Shown: piece after piece, positions 46,050-58,049 of the stretch
Numbering within the stretch: the first letter of the stretch is position 1
Layout of the letters: every line of letters starts with the position of its first letter
Assembly: GCA_905182995.1 (NCBI GenBank)
Contig: CAJJDP010000163.1
Span: forward strand, 1-64,000
Origin: Paramecium octaurelia
Lineage: Eukaryota > Ciliophora > Oligohymenophorea > Peniculida > Parameciidae
DNA: 64,000 nt
Direction of reading: 5' to 3'
The notes under the pieces: generated by a model
Told to the model about the DNA's origin: nothing
Databases searched by the model: none
The model's input: only the letters and a program-made list of their open reading frames with translations
Translations under genes and position numbers: made by a program

Positions 46050-46913
46050 TCAAATTGGTTTCAATTCAATTGTATCCATAAAGGATTTAACTTATTTTAG
46101 AGCTGATTGGTAGTTGTTTTGATCCTCTTCCATTTGCGAAACCTATCCTCTCAATCGATAGACTTCTTGGATAAGTACCTTCTTGTGACCCAACAATTTG
46201 TCTTTTTCATCTTGGATCACCATCCTGTCCTGTTCCATTTGGCTAATCTAAGTTTGAAATGAGAATTACTATTTTATTGTATTTAGAATTTAATTCAGAT
46301 AGGTTTTCCTTAACATCTTGTCTTTGCAATTCAGAAATGGAGAGTTGGTTTTGCAAGATATTGATTTTGGATTGCAATTTCAAATTCACTGATTTCTCGT
46401 ATTTCAATGTGTCTGATGAATCAGTGATCAAATCCTCCAAGTTTTATATTTGCGCTTATGAGGATTGCAATTTAGAAGTTAAGAATTCCTTCACCGATTT
46501 CAAGGCTTATAATTGAGCCAATGCATCTTCTTCTGAATCAAATACACTATTATTCCCTGAAATGCTCCCGCTTGAAACAACATCCTATTTTTCTTTCTTG
46601 AGTTGTGATTATTGCTATTTGGATCCCCCAACAATATGTTGTGCATTTCGACTCAAGGTCAATAATTTAAATCCCAAGGGACAAAACATTATCTTTCTCA
46701 TTGATGAACAAGTAGCTGTAAATCTATATAGATCCTAATCATCTAAAAATCCACAAATTCTTTGAATTAGAATCACCTATAATACTCATTCGATCATACT
46801 TTTGGTAACTTTAGTATTTAGGAACTTTGATTGCGCTTAATCAAATCTTCTCTGTGCTTTTGACTAATTTCCAATTCATCTAATTAGGCAATTATTTTAT
46901 CGAGTTTATCCAT
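46050..46913 (-). CDS. F-box protein with coiled coil
   Basis: 272 aa, with introns of 23 and 22 nt. After a short N-terminal helix there is an F-box-like motif (LPKVILIQRICGFLDDQDLY, then FTATCSSMRKIMFCPLGFKL). A Gln/Ser linker and a coiled coil of about 130 residues follow (LSISELQRQDVKENLSELN, HKKVLIQEVYRLRGQV). F-box proteins link substrates to SCF ubiquitin ligases through Skp1; here the coiled coil would be the substrate or partner arm. The assignment rests on the one motif. The 23-nt intron sits inside the F-box and contains an in-frame TGA. Confidence 0.65.
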
Positions 46914-48113
46914 TAAATTAATATATTATAAATTAGATTATTAATATCACTATCCTCCTGCTCTCAAAGAAGAAATCGATTTGCTGCTTGTTCAGAGTAA
47001 GATTTGATTCATATCTCCTTTATAAGTTGAGTAATAGAATATTAGCTCAATAAATTAATACAAACAAAATATTATCAAAGACTCATTTATAGAACCTCAA
47101 TCAATTTTTTTGATAATATCATCAAATGTAATGTATTTTTATTTAATACATGTGATATTTAGATCATGAATAGTTTTGAGCATAAAATAAACTATGATTA
47201 AAATTATAGCTTCTCTCCTATTAGAAATTCGTCAAATTTTAATTTATAAGGATCTTATCTGCAACACTCCTAAGTTTAATGAATGGATTGGAATTTTTCA
47301 TAAAGGATACTCTCAATAATAAATTTTAGGGTTTATTATAAAACAAATTTATTAATTTTGTTTAAATAAAAAGGAGTTGCAAGAGCTATTAGTAAATATA
47401 AACAGGAGTAAACATCTTAAATTTAATTAATGGAAAGAAAGATTCATGGACTGTGTTACTTTTAACATTTATACATTTATTAGATTTTGTTTTTGACTTT
47501 ATTTTTATATATTTAAAGATTACAAAATATTATTATTAATTAGTCCTTGAGTTTATTTCTCAAATTAATCTTAAAGTGTAACTTATGATTATTTCAATCT
47601 ACAACTTATAATTATAAGTAATTTATAGAAAATTTCTATTTTAGAACACTCGATATATGATCAAATTTAATAGTAAAATTATTATTCTACCTTAAAATCT
47701 AATAAGTTTGCTAATTGAAAATAACCCCTTAAATGTAAATAATTATTAATAGTCATTTAATAATTATTATTATTATTTCTATTACTAAATTAATTAAATC
47801 AATAATCAAATTTTTAACAAATATTGGTAACATATTATTTTCTTACTCTAGATACTTTAAATACTAATAATAAGTGAATTCACATAGATTAAATTGGACG
47901 AAAGTTCATAGGATGAAAATTAATGTGAGGATAAAATTATTTTTTATTACAACTTATCTAAATTCACAATTATTATTACCCTACTATTTCAAAAGTGGTT
48001 TATTAATTATATTGTCTGTATGCAATAAAATAAAATAATTGGAATATTGAAGAAAAATAAAAAAGAAACATGGGATTTTTTAACAAATAAAGATTCTTAA
48101 TATCTATATTGTC
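46914..48113. other. Intergenic, 1.2 kb
   Basis: No supported gene. A short plus-strand stretch near 46945-47010 reads as protein-like for about 20 codons and then stops. The rest is A/T-dominated sequence. Confidence 0.5.
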
Positions 48114-49247
48114 TCAATCCAACCATTTGAGTCGCTTACCATAGTTCCATTAACCTTTTTTTTTAATTTATCCATTAAAATATTCTCCAATTCCATGTTG
48201 TTTTCCCAATTCCCATTATCCTGAATATTTCCTACCATCAGCTACCTTACATTAAATATACACAAATTACGCCATTCTATGACTCCTTAGCCATGCTTTT
48301 TGTCATTAAAATATTATCCTTCATACTTTCTGCCATCCGGCCATTTCATGATGCCATTTCCATTCATACTTCCATTTAACCATTAACCTTCATATTATCT
48401 GCCATCAGTCCACACATATTTTCTGATTCATAATACTGAATTTAATACCCAAAACCATAAAAGTAGTTGGATTCAAACTGGCCTTCATAACTTTATCCAT
48501 CAATCCAAACATAATGGCCAAATCCGTTCTTCTTGCCATTTTTAAACTGTCCCTTATATGTGGATCCGTCAATAAATTATTCTTATCCTTGCCCATTCTG
48601 GCAATCATTTTACCATTCTCCTTGATAGACGGTTCCATCACAATGTACATATTTTCCATTGCCATGTTCTAAAAAATAACAGTAATATAACTTAAATCAT
48701 CAACCCAATCACCTTCGTACCAGTCACCGTCAGTGTAGATCATTCGTCCTTTGCCATTTGCCTTATCCTTTCTCCATTGGCCTTAAAAGATGGAGCCGTC
48801 TTGATAGATTAAGCATCCTAAAGTGATAGGAATTGTGTTGAAGTACCATATCCAAATTTTTGGCCTTGATGCCAACAGCCTCTATAGAGTGAACCATCTT
48901 TTTATTCATAGACTCCATAGAAATAGCCTTCCTGGTCATTTAATTCGAAGGGGCCCAATTCATCCATAATTTTCTTAGATTTTACTTTTAGACAAGATTA
49001 CCTGAACTATGAGATTATAAGTGGTGAACTACGTTTGTGTTTGCCACACTAATTATGGATTAGGTCGATGAGTGTCATCAGAGGTTTCATTATTGGACTT
49101 AATGGTCTCTTATTATAATATTTGTTGAGCCTGGCAAAACTGTAATTGTTGATCCTCGAAACTATTACAGTTCTCTTATTTGAATTCGAGAGGCTGCATT
49201 TCTTCGGTCTTTTGGATTTCAGCTGATTGACATTGGCAATTCCCCAT
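48114..49247 (-). CDS. MORN-repeat protein with N-terminal MGNC acylation site
   Basis: 332 aa in six exons (introns 28, 29, 23, 26 and 29 nt). The N-terminus MGNCQCQSAE fits N-myristoylation at Gly2 plus palmitoylation at Cys4/Cys6. A Gln/Thr-rich linker follows. From about residue 105 there are about ten consecutive MORN repeats with the Y-x-G-x-W/F...G-x-G pattern (LYRGCWHQGQKFGYG, WYEGDWVDDLKHGNGKY, TYKGQFKNGKKNGFGHY, KYEGQYFNDKKHGQG, KYSGQWELGKQHGIGEY). Together these suggest a membrane-attached scaffold at the cortex or cilium. The array runs to the C-terminus. Confidence 0.85.
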
Positions 49248-49316
49248 AAGATAATAAAAATAATGTATAATTGTGTGAGAATTTCAAAAATATCACATGA
49301 ATTAAAATATACAACC

Positions 49317-49843
49317 TCATCTGTGTTGTCTGAACATAAGCATTTTTTTGAATTATTCCATTTTCTTCAATTATAAATAATTATTTGTAATATAAACAGG
49401 TTTCTAGTCCATTTTCCTTGGATCAGGACTTTGCGACAGGAAGTGTCTATTTTTTTTCATTGTTATCTTGGGCAGAGGCGATCTGGTAACTTCGTAGGTG
49501 CAACTTTGGTTTAATATTTTAGATGCCAATTTTTGATCTTGAGAACTTTGAGTATGTTCTTTGGTAGCAGTGGGCAAATGTTCTGGGAAGTCATTGGTGT
49601 TCTTGCAAATAGAGAAAAAGCAGTTACTAATTTTTTGATCTCCAAAATCTGCTCATTCGTGAACTCAGCCATTTGAGTGATTTTTGTTGATGGAGGGATG
49701 AAAATCGCAGCTTCTCTGTTCTCAGTTCCCATACACCTCACGTCTTTGAGGAATACTGTTTTTCGAATTTTGTCTATTGCATAAACAGACCCTTCATATC
49801 TGATGTTTTATTTGGTCAATATAGAAACTCTATTTTATTTCAT
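49317..49843 (-). CDS. LSm14/Scd6/Rap55-like protein
   Basis: 166 aa with one 26-nt intron. The first about 70 residues are an LSm14-type Sm fold: SILTKQNIRYEGSVYAID, then KDVRCMGTENR, the position where RSFGTE occurs in Scd6/LSM14. The C-terminal half is basic and Gln/Ser-rich. The FDF box and RGG repeats of longer homologues were not seen, so this is a short form. LSm14 proteins repress translation and seed P-bodies with the DEAD-box helicase Dhh1/DDX6. It is divergent from the BRO1 gene with 80 bp between starts. Confidence 0.8.
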
Positions 49844-49923
49844 TAAATTAAATATTTGGAAATTTTTTATTCTATCTTAAATCAAACCTTCATCATAAAA
49901 AATAAATAATATAATTAATTCAC

Positions 49924-52156
49924 ATGAACTTTGGGTTTCGTTTCAAGTAAGCCAAGCCAACCAAATTCCCCTAATCGAATGTATGAAAGAATGTGTAAAA
50001 ATAGAATCAGACTCTGCTCACCATTGATGATTGTCGCAAGAGATTGCTCAATTTTCAACAGTAAGATTGTTTAAAGGGGAATCTTGAGGCCTGTTCCCAG
50101 TTGGAGAAACAATTGCTCGAGTATTTGACACTTTTGGATGAAATTCTGAAACAGCCTCTCCAAGAGGAAATTACCTTCTCTTGGAATGATTCCTACGAGC
50201 CTGTAAGTCAGATAGACATATTTTTAGAATAAATTCACTTAATCAAATTAATGGCATTACGAATATGCATGCCAATTATACAACTTAGGCATCCTGTACT
50301 ACCATCAGGCCCAGAATGAACAGCAAATCAAAATTTCTCTAAACAAAACTCGAAACATGCTTTGGAGTTATCAAAGACTGCAAGAAGTCTTGCCCTTTAT
50401 TAATTCTAAAATTGTCTAGCAACACTCAGATCTCTCAGTTGTTCACATCTACATGTTGAATAGTTATGTAATGATTACGTGTTCCACATTTAGGCACAAG
50501 CTTTTGGATATAAAAAGCTCTATGATCATTTCAAAACTCAAAAGGGGAATTAGGAATAACTGGACAGTCTCAGTCTTCTGCAGGAGGCTAATAAATAGTA
50601 TGACTCGGCAATACGATATTTGATATAATCCAAGTAATGCAACAAAAAATAGATTCCACCAATTATTTACAATCAACTATTGGAGAAACTAACCAATGAT
50701 AGCACAATATCGGAGGTCATTCTATACATCGGCTTGGGAAAACTGATGTCAGAGACAGCCAAAGAGTTCCCCAAAGAGTAGAGAATGGGAAAGGCAATAG
50801 CTTATATCAATAAGGCTGAATCAGCCATAGCAACCATCTTCAAAAAATATAAATAAAAAAATGAGTTCCTAGTTACACAATAGTAATTCCATTTATTTAA
50901 AGTGCTAGACCTTAAATTGCAATTTTAAAGAAGGAGTATGTCTACTTGAATGACAAGGTGAACAAGAACCCGATTGCCAAAGAGTATGAATTGTTGCCAC
51001 TCCCTCTGAAGCAAGATTTGATCAAGCCCAAAGCACCTGATGTTTACGATCAGAATTATGAATAAAAGCAGAAGCAAGAGGATGAGAAGAGACTTGGTGT
51101 AATAAAGCTAATTGAGGAGATCAATTCAAAAAAGTTGTAGGCAAATTAGAAATTGGTTGAGTTCTAAAATACTTATACGACCATATTCAACAAATATAAT
51201 CTACAATTTATGTTAGACGCATTTTAAAATGCTGAATCTTTGAAACTAACACCTTCCATTTAAGAGAAGGTAAACTTCATCAAGGAAAGGGGTGGTTGGA
51301 AAGGCTATTAACAATAGATCAATAAAATTCATCAATTGTAATAGGATTAAGGAAGGCAGTTGATTAAAATAAAGAACATGATTGAACAGCAGTCTTAAAA
51401 TGAAGGCAACGCAGAGCAGGGAAAGAAACAATTAAGTCAACAATAAATTGAGGTCTTTAAAAGAGTGCTAGATGGTATTTTTAAGGTTTTAATGTTCGTC
51501 TAGATGTGCAGAAGAGACTCCTAGAGGCTAGTTACATTAACAAAAACAATGAGGACTAGGTGCAAAAAGTGAGGGATCAATTATTATTTGTTGAATAAAA
51601 TAACAATTAGATGATTAGTAGCAAAATACAAACTTCTTTGTAAGAGTCGTAAAAGTTTTACAGGCAGAATATTCAAAATTTGAGAACTTTGTCATTGTCT
51701 ATTGAGATTATCAGCAATAAGTTGGAACTGATAAAACAATAATTAGCGAGTTTAGAGAAGTACATTGATGATTTGAGATTGGATAAAAGTATGAACACAG
51801 GACTAGATTAATTTTTATAACAATAGGTTATGAAGATCATCAACTAGAAGATTAATGATTATAATGCTATAGTAAGAAAAGCTTGTAATTATGATAGTTC
51901 TAATCAATAAATCTTACTTAATTAGAAGAGGCTTCGAATCAATTGACATAGCATACGACGTTTATGGATATTGCAAATCAAGATGAAGCTGAATTTGAGA
52001 ATTCGCTGCTGACAATTACTGAAGCCTTCCAAAATTTGGATTATGGTCAATAGTTCTATGAGTATCCAATAAATTCTATTATCTAGATCGATATCCTTGC
52101 AGATAACATAAATAGCTTCGGCTCTGTAGGAACTAATCAATAGTGTTAATAAGTGA
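49924..52156 (+). CDS. BRO1-domain protein (ALIX/Rim20-like)
   Basis: 681 aa, with seven introns (24, 25, 26, 29, 29, 26 and 28 nt), the most intron-rich gene here. The N-terminal about 330 residues are a BRO1 domain: ITFSWNDSYEP, WHYEYACQLYNLGILYY, SDLSVVHIYMLNSYAQAFGY, KQCNKKQIPP, and the FKKEYVYLND strand that corresponds to the E-N-D-F-I-Y-H region. The remainder is helical, like the ALIX V domain (WKGYQQQINKIHQLQQD). The Pro-rich tail of animal ALIX is absent. BRO1 proteins bind ESCRT-III Snf7/CHMP4 and act in endosomal sorting and membrane repair. The last intron ends directly before the TGA. Confidence 0.85.
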
Positions 52157-52202
52157 TGGGATAATTTGTATAATTATTTAAATTAGATAAAATATTTAAT
52201 TT

Positions 52203-53776
52203 ATGGATTCCAATTTGCAAAATCTCATAAAGAGTTATGCTCCTTTATCTGATTTCTGTCCAGACCCAAATTATTAATTTGAAGAGTTCAAAGACAGATT
52301 ATTCTAGCCCTTTAGCAGATAGGAAAGAATAAGTAGGTGTTGCGATTTCTCAAAACAAACTCAAGTGCAAAAAGATTTGGAAGATGAATATGAGACTGTT
52401 GGATAGAAAATAGTCAAGAAGCCTGCACAAAAGAAGATCGCCTTTGTCCCTTAATAACAATAGCAAGTTGTGTATCAATCCTACTATCAAACTGGAAAGA
52501 AGAGTAAAATGTCACAGGCTGCTAAGAGAGTGATCGTGTATAAGAAATGCAGATTCAAGGACTCAATCTCAATTAAAACTGATTGGATTAGTATTCACGA
52601 GACATAGAAGCAAAACATCGAGAAGGTTCAATACTCGTTGATTGATATCAAAGAGATCCAAAGTATAGGAACAATAAAGAAATACAACAAGGAATTTGAT
52701 AAAGTGAGACCAAATTATGAGAAGAAGATTTCTATTATAGGAGGTGAGGTTATCTCTGGATCTGTTTAAGATGATAAATATTTCAAATAACTCATAGCTG
52801 AAAGGTAAGGAACAGAAGAGATTCCAACCATCTACACAACTGACAAATTGTTATTTGCAATCTAAACACTCAAGTATTCGATATATCCTTGGGATATTTT
52901 GGTAACTAAGAAGGGCAATTCGTATATCTTTGACAAATGTCCTTAAAACAGAAGTGAATTGACATACTTGGAATTGCAGACAATAAATGAGAACATCACA
53001 GTTGATATGCCTGAAGATGAAAAGACAGTACGAAATTATTGTGAGGAAAGTACGATCGCCTAATTGAGTTGGTAATTGTTGAGTACTTACAATTAACCAG
53101 TGCTCTTTTAGAATTCATTACAAAATGATGAGGAGACAGAACAAAACGATTTAGCTGAGAAATATCTTTTTTCTGAAGATCTTTGTTTCAAATATTTAGA
53201 AGTCTCAGTAAAGGATAGGGTTGAGAAAGCGGCTAAAGGAGAGGAGGTGAGAGCAGGATAGGAAAGATTTAAGGTGGTTGTGAGAACTACAGTCGAAGCT
53301 GAAAATAATGATGGACAACCTGTGTTAGTGAAATCATTGAATGAATGCGAAACACCTCCTGATTGGAAGAAATCGCTATTGTCTTAGGCTGGTATTACAA
53401 CTAAGTAAGTATTTAGGTATATTAATTTAGTACTGCCTAAGTGTATAATACTAATAATATTGCTAAATGGTTGTGCTAGGCATAGTTGTTGGAGAGCGAA
53501 GAGATCAAGGTTGGTTATTTGGCTAGACAAAATTAAAAGGATTAGGATAAGCATTCTCTGTTGTTGGTGGAAACATTTACATAAAGGGATTTGGCTGCTA
53601 TTATTAATTTTAAATCTGTTGAAATTTGGCAAAGTGTGAGATATCTGGTTGATTATCTGAAAACTCAAGAGGATGGAGTGTATGTCCTGTTGAAATAGGC
53701 TTATAAATAATCAATTAGAATATTCAATGTTAAAGACGACGGGGAATAGTAGGACGAAGATGAAGATTCATTATGA
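52203..53776 (+). CDS. EIF3D: Translation initiation factor eIF3 subunit d
   Basis: 515 aa with one 26-nt intron (near 53405). It follows the eIF3d order: an N-terminal region with basic and Gln-rich stretches, DWISIHETQKQNIEKVQYS, the conserved start of the cap-binding fold (FAIQTLKYSIYPWDILVTKK then YIFDKCPQNRSELTYLELQT), YLFSEDLCFKYLEVSV, and the C-terminal block WLCQAQLLESEEIKVGYLAR with SVEIWQSVRYLVDYL. It ends in an acidic tail (GEQQDEDEDSL), as in other eukaryotes. It binds mRNA caps on the 40S-bound eIF3 complex. The length is close to the usual about 550 aa. Confidence 0.9.
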
Positions 53777-53950
53777 TATTATATATTATTATTTTAGTAA
53801 TATTAATCACGATAATTTGTTGATGTGAAGACAGGAATTGCTGGAATTGGGATTGTTTAAATTCAGAACATTTTTCGATATTAGGGATCTCATGTATACA
53901 TACATTTTGAATTAAATTAAAAAAGATTTTAATTTTTTCTTTAAACAATC

Positions 53951-54863
53951 ATGGTAAGATAATGAGTTCTATTTGTCTAGGCTAGAGGACCTAAGAAACA
54001 TATGAAAAGAATCACAGCACCAAAAAGTTGGATGCTTTCAAAGTTGGGAGGAAATTGGACCACAAGACCCTCATAAGGACCTCATAAGTTGAGAGAATCA
54101 ATCCCATTGTCTGTTATATTGCAACATAAATTGAAATACGCTCTCTATGCTAGAGACGTCTAAATGATTCTTGCTGATAAGGATGGCAATATTAAAGTTG
54201 ATGGAAAAGTGAGATCTGACTTCGGATACCCAGTTGGATTGTTGGGTATTAATTCGTTTATTATTCGTAAATCAGATGTTATTACCATCGACAAGACAAG
54301 AGAGAGTTATAGAGTGTTGTATGATGTCTAAGGAAAATTCATTTTAAAATCCATCAAACCAGATGAAGCTAAGTTCAAGCTTGTCAAGGTTACTCAAAAG
54401 AAGGTTGGACCAAACAACGTTCCCTACATTGTTACCAATGATGCCAGAACAATCAGATATCCAAACCCAGAAATTCATGTTAATGACACTCTCAAAATCG
54501 ATTTGGAAACCGGCAAGGTTGTTGATTTCATCAAGGAAGAACCAGGTAATCCAATGCAATTACAATATTAGGAAATATTTGCTATATTGTAGGAGGAAAC
54601 AACATTGGAAGAGTAGGACTCATTCAACACAGAGAGAGACATCTTGGATCTTTCGATATTGTTCATGTCAAGGTATGGATTGATGTCTAAATCTTTCTTA
54701 GGATTCAAATGGAAAACACTTTTCCACCAGAATTAACAACATCTTCACTATTGGTAAAGGAAAGAAACCCTTAATTTCACTCCCAGATGATAATGGTTTG
54801 TATTTGACTGCCCTTGAAAAGAAATAAGCCAGAGAACATCATGAAGAATAATAAAAATAATGA
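53951..54863 (+). CDS. RPS4: 40S ribosomal protein eS4
   Basis: 276 aa with three introns. The first (53954-53980, 27 nt) follows the start codon directly, so exon 1 codes only Met. The others are 26 and 29 nt. It is a clear eS4: [68 protein letters not shown], and the C-terminal KOW-like part [17 protein letters not shown] with [15 protein letters not shown]. Typical eS4 proteins are about 262 aa. G/C-ending codons are more frequent than in the neighbours, as expected for high expression. Confidence 0.95.
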
Positions 54864-54914
54864 TATTTTAAAAGTATAGTACATATTTACGAACAAAATA
54901 GATAATTATGAATT

Positions 54915-55238
54915 TCATTAAATTTAGCAACACAAATTTTAGGTTTCTCTTTATTTTAAATTCTGTTTCTGGACTAATTCAAGTTTAAATTGATCAAACA
55001 TTATTAAATCGTATAGCTTTTGTGTCTTTTCTATTCTGTCTCTAAAAGACACTTGCTATTGTCTTTTTTTCTTATCAATCATATTCCCAAATCTATCATA
55101 CCGAACCTTAAGAGTTGCCACATTGACAAAGTCCAGGGATAACTTGCTGTCTTCAGAAATGCTCTTATCTGGCAGTGATGGAGCTTGCTATTCCAAGGAG
55201 GAGAAGTCAGGCTTTGGGGCATGGGTTTACGATCTCAT
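54915..55238 (-). CDS. Small conserved-looking protein, 107 aa
   Basis: 108 codons, no intron. The central segment LKVRYDRFGNMIDKKKRQQQ then VSFRDRIEKTQKLYDLI is basic and looks conserved, similar in pattern to a small eukaryotic family in which a Y-D-R-F-G-N-x-I motif precedes a V-x-F-R-D helix. I cannot name the family with certainty. It has no signal or membrane segment. It converges on eS4 with 51 bp between stops. Confidence 0.65.
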
Positions 55239-55399
55239 ATTTATATAAATGAAATCTTAATATGAAAAGATTTTAATGTGTTATGATGTTTTTGGGAATC
55301 ATTTTACATTAACATAAATCGATTCAGGAAAAGAAGAATATAATAATGATTTATGATTATTTCTTGATATATTGTACATCATTTTGATAATTATGCAAA

Positions 55400-55896
55400 T
55401 CATTTCTTTTAAGCTTTAGCGGCAGCTATTTCATTTCTTCTTCTGACTGCGTTTGCTCTGTTTAACTTTACCAACTTTCTGAGGGCTGCCTTTTGTAATC
55501 CAAGTCTTGAAGTACCGAATCTCTTTCTGATAACCTAAGATTATTGATATATTCGTTACTCTGGAAGCAGTGTGAACTCCATGCTTAACAGCCAAGGTTG
55601 AGGCATACACTGATTGAGTGTTTTTAGCCTTTCTATCAGCTTATTAGAATTTTGTGCTCTTCTTTGCGACCAAATTAATATTATTAATCTAATTCACTTT
55701 TCCTTAGGTTGGAACAACACCAACTGCGTTCTTACTGATGAATCCTTTAAATTAATACATCGACCCAATTACCTGTGCTGCTATATGTCTACACACCTGT
55801 GTTATTGAATGGGTCTGTTGACAATGTCAATCCATTTCTCTTAACCAAAAAGGCATTGTTTCCTTTAACCACTTCCCAGAGAACTTATTGTGACAT
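55400..55896 (-). CDS. RPL28: 60S ribosomal protein eL28
   Basis: 147 aa with two introns (28 and 25 nt). It begins [20 protein letters not shown], which matches the eL28 start (W-x-V-V-x-x-x-x-x-F-L-x-K-R). [12 protein letters not shown] and [12 protein letters not shown] follow, then the basic C-terminus [20 protein letters not shown] and [19 protein letters not shown]. The length is close to the usual 137 aa. It is a component of the cytosolic large subunit. Like eS4 nearby, it shows higher C/G use at third positions. Confidence 0.9.
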
Positions 55897-55947
55897 TAAT
55901 TTTAAAATAGATATTAATTTTTTTCAAAATTTTCTATATTAAGTAAT

Positions 55948-56416
55948 TCATTAATGCTAACCCTCGCTATTAAAAATATTCTTTGCATGAGCCATCGCAT
56001 TCTCTGGGTGCAACGCATCCTTGCACTCCTTCTCTGCCAATATGCACACCACTATCGTACCTAACTTACAATTTTAACCCAATATCCTACCTTAATGATG
56101 AAGTTGATAACCGACAATACTAACACAAATGTTTGAATTCCATCCGCCCAATTATGCGAAAATGTTGACGAATTCCAAAATGGACCCCAATATACCAACC
56201 AAACAAAATCAATAATCCAAGAGTATACGAATAAGTATATCAATCTAATCTTTTGCGAAACCTATTTGATTTTCCTACATAATTTACTGGTCTATCGATG
56301 TCCCATAGGAGATATGCGAATGCAAAAAGAGGTAAATTATAATCTGGTCGAGCATAACAAGTAAAACATGATATGAATGCTATTGCTAAAAACAATTTCT
56401 TAGGCCACTCTTACAT
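55948..56416 (-). CDS. Small multi-pass membrane protein
   Basis: 138 aa with two 26-nt introns. Four hydrophobic segments are visible: KKLFLAIAFISCFTCY, LFAFAYLLW, IYLFVYSWIIDFVWLVYW, and QTFVLVLSVINFIIKLGTIV. The topology, the D-F-V-W pair and the final V-x-N-x-I-x-K segment resemble AGTRAP-like four-helix proteins, but the similarity is weak. The C-terminal tail is short and charged. Confidence in the gene is good; in the family it is low. Confidence 0.7.
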
Positions 56417-56820
56417 TTCAAATATTTATTATTAATTATATTAAATTTTACCAAACAATTTCTTATTACTTGATAAAAGTGAGTAAATTATAGGAAGAGT
56501 TATTCTCAAATTTATTGAGAAAATAATTTTGTAAAATACAGTTTACTAACTAGAATTTTATTAATAAATACAATAAAATATTATTGAAATTTAATCAGAG
56601 AATCATTTAATTGTGATATTATTATTATATAGGGATATAATTCTTTTACATTTAAGATTTATTGGGATAATAGAATATTTGAGAAGACACTACAGTTAGA
56701 TCAAAATCAAACGAGAATCTTTAAGTAGTCCCTTAAGAATTCTTAGAAGACATTAAATTCTTTTAATTTTGTTCAGAAAAAGACATTTATTATCCAATAG
56801 GGTTTCCAGATTTTCAAAAT

Positions 56821-57822
56821 ATGAGCAAACCTGATAAAGTATTAAATTAATTTTAATTAATGAATATTACTAACAATTAAAATGTTCATACATTAAGATC
56901 ATAACATTAGGTCAAGGAATCACTAAATACAATAATTTTTACGAATACATAGCTTGTAATTGCAGCTGGGCTCGAAAAATTTGTAATTTTTACATTAAAA
57001 AATGACTAATTAAAGTATATAGGCTAAGTTATATAAAATGATACTATTTTTTCGTTATGCCAGATCAAAAGCTCTAATTCAATTCTGTAAGGAAATTTTG
57101 ATGGAGAAATTAAAATATGGCATCATACTAGCTTAAACCATTCAAAGTATTTAATGAAGCTTTAGAAACATAATAGCAGGATTTAGAATATCATTATGAA
57201 TAAGGATGAAGACCAAATTTATTCAAGTAGTACTCGTTTAATTATCACTGATAAAAACTAATAGTATAAATATTCTTAGACTATTTTATAAAATATAACA
57301 ATCATTAGATGTGTGAGTTTGCAAGAATCTCAAAATAAGTTTTTAGTATGTGGGCTTGATAAATAAATAATTGTTTTGCAATACTATCCTATTGATTAAA
57401 AATGGAATAAAATTCAAAAAATAAATTTCGAAGCAAATGGAGAGAGTTTGTGTTTTGTTAATGAGAATCAATTTGTAGTTTAATAACATCATAAAAACAC
57501 AATTTAATTATTCGAATTTAATTGTTCTAATTAATAGTTTGAGAAGTCAAAAGAAATTAAAATATAAAAGGGATTGATCAGTTACAATTTGGGATTCTAA
57601 GCCTAATTTTCATAAGAAAAAAAGATACTAATCACTAAAAATTCTTAATTTGTGAATATAATTAAAAGAACAGAAAAAAATGAGTTTATTTTTATATCAT
57701 CTATAAACTTCGACACTTGTTACATATTCGGTTCGATGAGTGAAGATGGAAAGTACCTGATAACTTGGGATTAAAAATCCTTGTGCGTATAATTATGGGA
57801 ATTGAAAGATACTCATTTTTGA
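56821..57822 (+). CDS. WD40-repeat protein
   Basis: 333 aa in one frame, no intron. Blades of a beta-propeller are visible: GNFDGEIKIWHHTSLNHSKY, VCGLDKQIIVLQYYP, and at the C-terminus GSMSEDGKYLITWDQKS with VQLWELKD. The repeats are degenerate and Gln-rich. The start is uncertain: the same frame is open 5' to about 56690, with coding-like text but no ATG, so an upstream exon may be missing. 56417-56690 holds no other gene. Confidence 0.65.
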
Positions 57823-58049
57823 CATATATCATATATAAAGCTTCTAAATATTTATTAATATCATAATAATAATGAAAAAAGATTAAAAATCCTTATAACA
57901 AAACAGTACCCTAAGAGAAAGTGGAACTGTACATCATGTTGTGAATAGCAGTGAAAATGATAATAGGTGTTAATTATATTCAAGAAAGGAATATTGTAAA
58001 TAATATATAACTTTAAATGCCAATTATGATTATGATAATAATAAAAATA

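Noticed and set aside
48405-48665. Met/Asn-rich minus-strand ORF
   Set aside because: Out-of-frame reading of MORN repeats (GGN/AAY codons). The true frame shows the repeat motif.
54363-54683. Plus-strand ORF overlapping eS4
   Set aside because: Alternative frame of eS4; the eS4 frame has strong family motifs and fits its introns.
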